A model generated the notes under the pieces. That model ran no database searches. It was not told where the DNA came from and saw only the letters and a program-made list of their open reading frames with translations. Below, piece after piece: positions 8,063-12,708 of a stretch of 12,708 nucleotides of DNA (its first letter is position 1; the number at the start of each line of letters is the position of its first letter). Position numbers and translations under genes: made by a program. The stretch comes from Limisphaerales bacterium (lineage in GTDB: Bacteria > Verrucomicrobiota > Verrucomicrobiia > Limisphaerales > UBA11358), in assembly GCA_003455565.1 (NCBI GenBank), contig DMQW01000083.1:1-12708 (forward strand), in the 5' to 3' direction.

Positions 8063-8260
8063 CGGAGGGAAAGCAATCGCCAGAAGTCCAGGCTTCGCGC
8101 GCGCATCGAACACGTCTTTGGCTACTTGGGCCAGTCGATGAAAGGATTCTACCTGCGCTTCCATTGGGCGGCGGCGCAACGCGGCGGCCAGCGGGTTGAT
8201 CAACCTGATCTACAACCTGGCCCGCTACGAACAGATGGTGTGGTTGAAGCCGCCGCCTGA
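8063..8260 (+). pseudogene. IS5-family (DDE) transposase, C-terminal remnant with frameshift
   Basis: The frame of the RAYT remnant enters SNRQKSRLRARIEHVFGYLG at 8072, followed by QSMKGFYLRF, which is typical of the C-terminal end of IS5-family transposases, including the final glutamate region of the DDE core (RARIEHVFG). At about 8161 one extra C breaks the frame. From 8163 the next frame continues the homology: IGRRRNAAASGLINLIYNLA, then RYEQMVWLKPPP, near the usual end of the protein. That second frame stays open to a TGA at 8349-8351, overlapping the DUF2243 start codon. The N-terminal two thirds, with the first catalytic aspartates, are missing, and I could not identify terminal inverted repeats. 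Confidence 0.8.
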
Positions 8261-8334
8261 ACAGCGAAGATCAAAACCTGAAACGACCGAAAACCAATCA
8301 ACCACAAAGGATCAAACGTCAGGAAAACACCAAC

Positions 8335-8342
8335 GGAAGGAG
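8335..8342 (+). promoter_or_regulatory. Strong Shine-Dalgarno site for the DUF2243 gene
   Basis: GGAAGGAG ends 5 bases before the ATG at 8348. It fixes this start and shows that translation initiates anew here even though the IS5 remnant frame runs through the same bases. Confidence 0.7.
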
Positions 8343-8347
8343 CCACC

Positions 8348-8887
8348 ATGAAACCAGCCACACCGAAAACCGAACTGCCACCATCAACCCAACTCCGAAA
8401 AGTAGTTTTCGGAGGTTCCTTAAAGAATCCATTGGTTCGGGCAGGCATCGTTCTCGGCTTGGGGTTCGGAGGCTTTGCGGACGGGATCATTCTTCATCAG
8501 ATTCTCGGCTGGCATCATTTGATCTGTTATACCGTGGATTGCCAGCCCACCTCCATCGAGCAACTTCAGCGTGAGAATACACAGGATGGTTTTTTTCATC
8601 TGGCGCTCTGGCTGGTGTCGCTGGTTGGAACGGCGATGCTATTTCGCGCCGCGCGTCACGCCGGTCCGGCGTGGAAGGGCCGGGTTTTGTTTGGTTCAAT
8701 GCTGGCGGGGTGCGGCCTGTTTAATTTCGTTGAGGGCATTATTGACCATCAGATTCTCGGGATTCATCACGTTCTCCCCGGTCATCCGCATCAGTTATGG
8801 TTTGACATGCTTTGGCTGGCGAACGGGGTTCTGTTTTTCATGATTGGCGCGTGGCTCATACGGTCGCCGAGGAGCGCCACCGATTAG
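8348..8887 (+). CDS. DUF2243 family membrane protein
   Basis: This 179-residue protein belongs to DUF2243, predicted inner-membrane proteins of unknown function. Four hydrophobic segments are visible, at about residues 34-50, 76-93, 112-130 and 155-172. Two histidine-rich copies of one motif give the family its signature: DGIILHQILGWHH at 45-57 and EGIIDHQILGIHHV at 129-142. The duplicated His pattern (H50, H56, H57 and H134, H140, H141) suggests an internal gene duplication and possible metal or heme binding in the membrane; that is inference, no ligand is established to my knowledge. The first ~30 residues are polar and cytoplasmic. The gene sits directly behind IS debris and 13 bases ahead of a reductase gene, so the two may be co-translated. 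Confidence 0.9.
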   Translation: MKPATPKTELPPSTQLRKVVFGGSLKNPLVRAGIVLGLGFGGFADGIILHQILGWHHLICYTVDCQPTSIEQLQRENTQDGFFHLALWLVSLVGTAMLFRAARHAGPAWKGRVLFGSMLAGCGLFNFVEGIIDHQILGIHHVLPGHPHQLWFDMLWLANGVLFFMIGAWLIRSPRSATD

Positions 8888-8900
8888 CATTTTTATTTTT

Positions 8901-9905
8901 ATGTCAAAAATTACAAGCCGCGAGATCCGGCTGGCCTCCCGCCCCAAAGGGATTCCAACCGCAGCTAACTTTACCCTGGCGCGGACCGAACTGGAACCGC
9001 TGCAAGACCAGCAGGTGCTCGTTCGCAATCTTTTCATGTCGGTAGACCCATATATGCGCGGTCGCATGAACGAAGGAAAATCGTATGTTCCGCCCTTCGA
9101 GTTGGGCCAACCGCTCGACGGCGGCGCCGTCGGCGAGGTCATCGAGTCGCGCGCCAAGGAATTCAAGCCGGGCGATGCCGTCACTTCCAATTTTGGCTGG
9201 CGGGAATACTTCATGGCTTCGCCGAAAGAGTTGCATTCGGTCAGCCGCGAGATTCAGCCGCTCTCAGTCTACCTCGGCACCCTCGGCATGACGGGCATGA
9301 CCGCCTGGGTCGGGTTGAATCTAGTCGAGGTTAAAGCCGGCGATGTCGTTTATATTTCGGGAGCCGCCGGTGCGGTCGGGAGTGTGGCCGGGCAACTCGC
9401 GAAATTGCGCGGGTGCCGTGTCATCGGGTCAGCCGGTTCGGCGGAAAAGGTGAAGTTTCTGCGGGAAGAATGTGGATTTGATGTCGCCTTCAATTACAAG
9501 GTCGGGTCTATTCTCGAACAACTGAACTTGGAGGCGCCGGACGGTATTGATGTTTATTACGATAATGTCGGAGGCGAAACGCTCGAAGCGGCGCTCTCGG
9601 CTTTGCGGGTGCATGGCCGGATCATCGCCTGTGGCGGCATCTCCGGTTACAACGAGGAAAAGCCGCGGCCCGGCCCTTCCAATCTCTTTAACATGATTAC
9701 CAAACGGTTGACGATGAAGGGGCTGATCGTTCGCGATTGGCTGGATCGTCAGGGCGAATTTGAAAAAGAAGTGGGCGGCTATTTCCGGGCCGGCAAACTG
9801 AAGCACAAAGAGACCGTGGTGGCAGGAATCGGCCAGGCGGTGGGCGCATTCATCGGCCTCTTCGAGGGAAGAAATATTGGCAAGATGGTGGTGAAGTTGG
9901 CTTGA
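8901..9905 (+). CDS. NADP-dependent oxidoreductase, zinc-independent MDR family (CurA / leukotriene B4 dehydrogenase-like)
   Basis: This 334-residue cytosolic enzyme belongs to the medium-chain reductase group of prostaglandin/alkenal reductases and E. coli CurA (COG2130). These reduce the carbon-carbon double bond of alpha,beta-unsaturated carbonyls with NADPH, often to detoxify lipid peroxidation or plant products. Visible signatures are LFMSVDPYMRGRMNE near residues 39-53, GTLGMTGMTAWVGL, the nucleotide-binding loop GAAGAVGSVAGQLAKLRG, and YYDNVGGETLEAAL. It lacks the Cys/His zinc ligands of alcohol dehydrogenases. I chose ATG 8901 because homology starts at SREIRLASRPKG; an earlier GTG at 8844 would only add residues overlapping the DUF2243 gene. 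No clear ribosome site precedes the ATG (the leader is T-rich), so coupling to DUF2243 13 bases upstream is likely. The exact substrate cannot be read from sequence. Confidence 0.93.
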   Translation: MSKITSREIRLASRPKGIPTAANFTLARTELEPLQDQQVLVRNLFMSVDPYMRGRMNEGKSYVPPFELGQPLDGGAVGEVIESRAKEFKPGDAVTSNFGWREYFMASPKELHSVSREIQPLSVYLGTLGMTGMTAWVGLNLVEVKAGDVVYISGAAGAVGSVAGQLAKLRGCRVIGSAGSAEKVKFLREECGFDVAFNYKVGSILEQLNLEAPDGIDVYYDNVGGETLEAALSALRVHGRIIACGGISGYNEEKPRPGPSNLFNMITKRLTMKGLIVRDWLDRQGEFEKEVGGYFRAGKLKHKETVVAGIGQAVGAFIGLFEGRNIGKMVVKLA

Positions 9906-10184
9906 GCCTGTGCCGTCCCGTTTATGCTCTAAAACAGCATGGCCGGTGAAAAAAGGAATTCCGACCCTGCGACGGAATACAGTTCTTGGCTGGATCCGTT
10001 TTCGGTGGGCGGTGGCTCCCATAATCCACGGTAGGGTTATACCCCATGGCGGAGCTGCCCCCGAAGGCGCAATGTGAGCGGTGGCACATGTGCAGATCGC
10101 GATGAAACCGAATTTCACAAACCCGCTGTCAGCCGGACGCCAACACCCGAACAAAAATGAAACGCAAAGAACGAAAGAACTATT
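9906..10184. other. 279-base intergenic region with small palindromes
   Basis: No convincing gene, tRNA or strong terminator is visible. A weak hairpin (ATGCT 9923-9927 with AGCAT 9935-9939) follows the reductase gene but has no T run. ATTCCG at 9958-9963 pairs with CGGAAT at 9973-9978. Two perfect palindromes lie close together, GCACATGTGC at 10084-10093 and ATCGCGAT at 10097-10104, about 80-100 bases before the PRC-barrel gene, where an operator could sit. This is the longest gene-free stretch in the second half and the likeliest place for the promoter of the downstream cluster. Confidence 0.4.
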
Positions 10185-10967
10185 ATGCTAAGCAAAGCCA
10201 AAACACTAAAGGGTTACAAATTGGACAGCCTCGACGGCGAAATTGGGAAGGTCAAAGAATTCTACTTCGATGACCGGCACTGGACAATTCGCTATCTGGT
10301 CGCCGACACGGGAAACTGGCTCACGGGCAGGCAGGTGCTGATTTCCCCGTATGCGCTGAATAGCGTGATTAAGAGCGAAAAGCACCTTTCCGTCGATTTG
10401 ACCAAAAAGCAGATCGAGGACAGTCCTTCCTTGAACACTGACAAACCCGTCTCTCGCCAATTCGAGGATGACTACTATGGTTATTACGGTTGGCCGACGT
10501 ATTGGAGCGGCTCATCCATGTGGGGAGATTATCCCTACATTGAGCGTGACCGCAACAAATGGAAACAATCCACCCAAGGTGGGAAAGCGTGGGATCGCCA
10601 TCTGCGCAGCACTCACGAGGTGACGGGCTACCACCTCCAAGCGTTGGACGGCGAAATTGGCCACGTCGAGGATTTTATCATCGATGACGAGACGTGGGCG
10701 ATCCGTTATCTGATCGTCGGAACAAAGAACTGGTGGCCGGGAAAAAAGGTCCTGGTTTCACCGCAATGGATCGAGCGCGTTAGTTGGAGCGAGTCGAAAG
10801 TTTTCATCAATCTTTCCCGCGAGGACATCAAGCAGTCACCGGAATACACGGAGGCGTCTCTGCTGACGCGGGATTATGAGACCGGACTGCATCGACATTA
10901 CAATCGGCAAGGATACTGGGTCGATGAACCGGCGGCCAAGGAAAAGCCCACTCCTGCACAGGGTTAA
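10185..10967 (+). CDS. Tandem PRC-barrel domain protein
   Basis: This 260-residue protein contains two PRC-barrel domains. The first spans about residues 3-85 (KGYKLDSLDGEIGKVKEFYF, then DDRHWTIRYLVADTGNWL); the second about 136-225 (TGYHLQALDGEIGHVEDFII, then DDETWAIRYLIVGTKNWWPG). PRC-barrels are small beta-barrels found in photosynthetic reaction-centre H subunits, the 16S processing factor RimM and many stress-associated soil-bacterial proteins, where they bind protein or RNA partners. There is no signal peptide or membrane helix. The linker (about 95-135) is rich in Tyr and Trp (DDYYGYYGWPTYW). The two halves keep the same tail after the barrel (LTKKQIEDSP against LSREDIKQSP), so the whole ~135-residue unit was duplicated. 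The start is supported by homology beginning at once; its ribosome site is weak. Its partner is unknown. Confidence 0.9.
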   Translation: MLSKAKTLKGYKLDSLDGEIGKVKEFYFDDRHWTIRYLVADTGNWLTGRQVLISPYALNSVIKSEKHLSVDLTKKQIEDSPSLNTDKPVSRQFEDDYYGYYGWPTYWSGSSMWGDYPYIERDRNKWKQSTQGGKAWDRHLRSTHEVTGYHLQALDGEIGHVEDFIIDDETWAIRYLIVGTKNWWPGKKVLVSPQWIERVSWSESKVFINLSREDIKQSPEYTEASLLTRDYETGLHRHYNRQGYWVDEPAAKEKPTPAQG

Positions 10968-10996
10968 TCAACAAATTAAAAAAAAGGATATACACC

Positions 10997-11428
10997 ATGA
11001 AAGTTAATGAAATCATCACGCACGATCCGGAAGTCATTCGCCCAGAGACTACCCTGATCGAAGCCGCCCAAAAAATGAAGTCCATGGATATCGGCATGTT
11101 GCCCGTTTGTGACGGGGACCGGCTGGTGGGGATGATTACCGACCGCGACATTACGGTGCGGGGCGTGGCGCAAGGCTACGATCCAAAAACCGCGCGCGTC
11201 CAGGAGGTCATGACGCCCGAGGTCATTTACTGTTTCGACGATGAGGACGTGAAGGACGTCGCCAAAAAGATGGAGGAGAAACAAGTGCGGCGCTTGCCGG
11301 TGCTCAATCGCGAAAAGCGGTTGGTGGGCATCGTCTCGTTAGGTGACCTCGCTGTCCGGACGGGCAAAGAAAAATTGGCGGCTGAGGTGTTGGAACGAGT
11401 CTCCGAACCGGGCCACTCGCGGAGTTAA
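10997..11428 (+). CDS. Two-CBS-domain protein
   Basis: This 143-residue cytosolic protein consists almost only of a CBS pair (Bateman module): first CBS about residues 7-62 (VIRPETTLIEAAQKM, LPVCDGDRLVGMITDRDI), second about 70-128 (VMTPEVIYCFDDEDVKDVA, RRLPVLNREKRLVGIVSLGD). CBS pairs bind adenosyl ligands such as AMP, ATP or SAM and report energy state, or bind nucleic acids. With no fused effector it must act by association or by ligand sequestration. AAGGA at 10984-10988, 8 bases before the ATG in a very A-rich leader, is a good ribosome site. The gene begins 29 bases after the PRC-barrel gene, consistent with one transcript. Stand-alone CBS proteins beside PRC-barrel genes are common in stress regions of soil bacteria; the ligand here is not known. 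Confidence 0.95.
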   Translation: MKVNEIITHDPEVIRPETTLIEAAQKMKSMDIGMLPVCDGDRLVGMITDRDITVRGVAQGYDPKTARVQEVMTPEVIYCFDDEDVKDVAKKMEEKQVRRLPVLNREKRLVGIVSLGDLAVRTGKEKLAAEVLERVSEPGHSRS

Positions 11429-11456
11429 ATCAAAGAAGACGAAGGGAAAAGATTGT

Positions 11457-11687
11457 ATGGCGATGAAAAAGAAAAGCCGGCCAAAGCCCACCCACGCGGA
11501 AATCGCCTGTTGCGCCTGCTTGATCTACGAAAGTCGCAGCTGAGAACACGGACGTGATTTGGAGGATTGGCTGGAAGCTGAAATGCAATTGAGCGCCGAC
11601 CGCAACCAGGAAGTCGAAACCGACCAACAAAAAAAATCAGTAATGAAAGGACAGTATCATGGGAAAATGTGCAACCTGCGGAAATAA
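11457..11687 (+). pseudogene. DUF2934 gene broken by an in-frame TGA
   Basis: From ATG 11457 (behind AAGGGA, 28 bases after the CBS gene) the frame reads M-A-M-K-K-K-S-R-P-K, then PTHAEIACCACLIYESRS and a TGA at 11541-11543. Reading through it continues in the same frame as EHGRDLEDWLEAEMQLSADR, the C-terminal half of DUF2934, a small helical family of unknown function that is usually about 60-100 residues. The two halves join without a frameshift, so a single nonsense change such as CGA to TGA explains the break. The first helix normally reads like IAxRAYxIY; here it is IACCACLIY, again differences of the C-to-T and A-to-G kind. The read-through frame ends at TAA 11685-11687, inside the next gene, so the ancestral 3' end is uncertain. 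Alternatives are a sequencing error or a functional 28-residue peptide. Confidence 0.72.
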
Positions 11688-11892
11688 TTACGACAAATCA
11701 TTCGAAGTAACGATGGCGGGCAAGACCTACACGTTTGATTCCTTCGAATGCGCCATTCAATCGCTGGCGACTGTTTGCCCTCATTGTCATTGCAAGATCA
11801 TCGGTCACGGCGTAGAGGAGAAAGGCGTCGTTTATTGTTGCGCCAGTTGCGCGAAAGAATCAGGAGCGCGGCAAGTAAAAGATCGGGCTTAA
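11659..11892 (+). CDS. Small cysteine-rich metallothionein-like zinc-binding protein
   Basis: This 77-residue protein has nine Cys residues in paired motifs: CATC at 4-7, a lone C31 in FDSFECAI, CPHCHC near 41-46, and CCASC near 60-64. With nearby His residues (GHGVEE) the pattern fits two zinc sites of treble-clef or TRASH-like type. Close relatives are usually labelled hypothetical or prokaryotic metallothionein, with the same CATCG, TFDSFECAI and IIGHGVE strings. It is likely cytosolic and binds zinc or another thiophilic metal, for buffering or for protein contacts; the role is not proven. AAAGGA at 11646-11651, 7 bases before the ATG, supports the start. It lies within the run of small stress-type genes, just behind the broken DUF2934 gene. 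Confidence 0.85.
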   Translation: MGKCATCGNNYDKSFEVTMAGKTYTFDSFECAIQSLATVCPHCHCKIIGHGVEEKGVVYCCASCAKESGARQVKDRA

Positions 11893-12004
11893 AAAAGTTC
11901 ATTTGTCGAGGCGGTCGAACCACCGAATGTTTGCCGCCAAGCAAGCGCGCGAAGCGCCAGGACATTTCGCGCAGCAATTTAGTTAATCATAAACCCAAAA
12001 CTAA

Positions 12005-12010
12005 AAGGAG
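12005..12010 (+). promoter_or_regulatory. Shine-Dalgarno site for the DUF6496 gene
   Basis: AAGGAG stands 6 bases before the ATG at 12017, in an A-rich leader like those before the CBS and metallothionein-like genes. Confidence 0.65.
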
Positions 12011-12016
12011 AAAGTT

Positions 12017-12466
12017 ATGCCAGAACCAGACACACTCGAACGAGCGCGCGAAGATAAGCGCGAAGGAAAATCGCCCTCAACCCAGGCGGGAGAGTTTGTG
12101 CGGGAAGAGATGCACCACATCCGCGAAGGCAAGCATGGAGCGCGCTCCACCAAACAGGCCATCGCCATCGGATTATCCAAAGCCCGGCGGGCCGGGGTGA
12201 AGTTGCCGCCGCCGGAGAAAGGCCAGGCCTCCGCCGAAACCCGCAAGCACGCCGCTCGCGATTACGCCAAAGGCCAAAGCGGGACAGCGAAGAGGCCGTC
12301 TGTAAAACGTTCGCGCGCCACGTTGAAAGCATTGCGGCGCGAAAGCCATAGCGCCGCATCGCACACTGCACTCGCACGTCAGGCCCGGAGCAGCGCGCGT
12401 CACAAATCTGCGGCGCAACGTTCGGCTGCCGCGAAAGAGGCGGCCCGGACTCGCGCGAAGTCATAA
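12017..12466 (+). CDS. DUF6496 protein with histone H1-like basic tail
   Basis: The conserved N-terminal part of this 149-residue protein (about residues 18-66) matches DUF6496: KSPSTQAGEFVREEMHHIRE, GKHGARSTKQAIAIGLSKAR and RAGVKLPPP. The C-terminal ~80 residues are low-complexity, rich in Ala, Arg, Lys and Ser (RSRATLKALRRE, ARSSARHKSAAQRSAAAKEAARTR), much like the tails of histone H1 and bacterial H1-like proteins. This suggests DNA or RNA binding in the nucleoid; the family has no proven function that I know of. The start is fixed by a strong ribosome site. The stop codon overlaps the ribosome site of the next small gene, so the two are almost certainly translated from one message. The 124 bases upstream hold no supportable gene. 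Confidence 0.87.
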   Translation: MPEPDTLERAREDKREGKSPSTQAGEFVREEMHHIREGKHGARSTKQAIAIGLSKARRAGVKLPPPEKGQASAETRKHAARDYAKGQSGTAKRPSVKRSRATLKALRRESHSAASHTALARQARSSARHKSAAQRSAAAKEAARTRAKS

Positions 12467-12470
12467 GGAG
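12465..12470 (+). promoter_or_regulatory. Ribosome binding site overlapping the DUF6496 stop codon
   Basis: AAGGAG uses the last two bases of the TAA at 12464-12466 and lies 9 bases before the ATG at 12480. It supports the 50-residue reading frame as a real, coupled gene. Confidence 0.65.
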
Positions 12471-12479
12471 ATTTGACGC

Positions 12480-12632
12480 ATGATTAGAAAGCTGAAGTTG
12501 GGCCAGTATCGTCTCTATTCCCGCAAGCGCGATGCGCGCACGGGCAAGCGACGAAACCTGGGCACATTCAAGACGCGAACCGCGGCCGAGCGCCACGAGC
12601 GCGCCGTGCAGTTTTTCAAACACAAAGGCTAA
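12480..12632 (+). CDS. 50-residue basic protein resembling an integrase arm-type DNA-binding domain
   Basis: The protein runs from ATG 12480 to TAA 12630-12632. It contains QYRLYSRKRDARTGKRRNLG followed by TFKTRTAAERHERAVQFFKH and has about 30% Lys plus Arg. The pattern (strand, basic hairpin with TGKRR, strand ending TFKT, helix with AAE) resembles the N-terminal arm-binding or AP2-like domain of tyrosine integrases, but here it stands alone with no catalytic domain. Similar stand-alone short proteins appear to occur in other soil bacteria, mostly as hypothetical. DNA binding is an inference. It is coupled to the DUF6496 gene 13 bases upstream, another basic, probably nucleic acid-binding protein. 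The good ribosome site and full domain length argue against a chance reading frame. Confidence 0.75.
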   Translation: MIRKLKLGQYRLYSRKRDARTGKRRNLGTFKTRTAAERHERAVQFFKHKG

Positions 12633-12687
12633 TCAAAAACACCGTGCTACGGGCGAATCTAAAACGCCGAAACAACATTCAACTTCC

Positions 12688-12708
12688 ATTGAACATCGAA
12701 CATTGAAC
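12688..12708. repeat. Start of a 7-bp tandem repeat array, cut by the window end
   Basis: Three 7-base units run to the last base: ATTGAAC, ATCGAAC, ATTGAAC. A related ATTCAAC lies just before, at 12677-12683. The array is AT-richer than the genes and probably continues beyond the window. Confidence 0.65.

Noticed and set aside
7739..8203. Reverse-strand frame over the IS debris
   Set aside because: Forward-strand homology to RAYT and IS5 explains the region; the reverse translation shows no family match.
8844..8900. Earlier GTG start for the reductase
   Set aside because: It would overlap the DUF2243 gene, and homology to the family begins only after ATG 8901.
9923..9939. Hairpin after the reductase gene as a terminator
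   Set aside because: The stem is only 5 bp with a 7-base loop and has no T run after it.
9429..10154. Reverse-strand frame of 241 codons spanning the reductase 3' end and the gap
   Set aside because: Most of it is antisense to a confident gene; no ribosome site or domain seen. The part over the gap is not enough to call a gene.
10157..10273. Short frame from ATG 10157 overlapping the PRC-barrel start
   Set aside because: Out of frame with the PRC-barrel domain, no ribosome site, no recognisable product.
11748..12200. 150-codon forward frame across the metallothionein-like gene, the gap and the DUF6496 start
   Set aside because: It overlaps two confident genes in another frame and its product is low-complexity basic sequence.

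Overview
The window reads as a chromosomal stretch of a free-living, probably soil or sediment bacterium of the Verrucomicrobiota (Pedosphaera/Limisphaerales-like). This placement is an inference. It rests on a giant secreted protein mixing NHL, Asp-box propeller, HYR-like, Ig and LamG-like modules, a DUF2961 (GH172-type) enzyme, a RAYT remnant, and small stress proteins typical of soil bacteria. Every gene I can support lies on the + strand, and the DNA is moderately GC-rich.

Layout. Positions 1-4392 hold the 3' part of a very large exported multidomain gene that begins before the window. Its centre is a seven-unit, 120-bp tandem repeat that should fold as a seven-bladed propeller. Next come an exported di-heme cytochrome of the MauG/cytochrome c peroxidase type (4534-5910), a low-affinity iron permease-like membrane protein (5934-6449), and a secreted DUF2961/GH172-like glycosidase (about 6498-7695). 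The last has an AT-rich 5' end and what looks like a one-base frameshift in an A run just after its natural ATG. Positions about 7790-8350 are mobile-element debris. The first ~45 codons of a RAYT/IS200-like transposase are joined, across a perfect 18-bp palindrome and a 14-bp tandem duplication, to the frameshifted C-terminal end of an IS5-family transposase.

Positions 8348-12632 form a co-directional run of small genes, most with strong ribosome binding sites: a DUF2243 membrane protein, a CurA-like NADP-dependent reductase, a double PRC-barrel protein, a two-CBS protein, a DUF2934 gene broken by an in-frame TGA, a cysteine-rich metallothionein-like protein, a DUF6496 protein with a histone H1-like basic tail, and a 50-residue basic protein resembling an integrase arm-type DNA-binding domain. 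The window closes on the start of a 7-bp repeat array.

How the genes may work together. The first half looks like surface and periplasmic biology: carbohydrate or matrix binding, glycan hydrolysis, periplasmic redox chemistry and iron. The second half looks like a general-stress or housekeeping-protection cluster, with ligand sensing (CBS), envelope or RNA-associated PRC-barrels, thiol/metal buffering and nucleoid-binding basic proteins. No one has assigned a joint function to this set that I can cite. It is the best candidate here for an undescribed system, but the sequence supports only co-orientation and family membership, not a mechanism.
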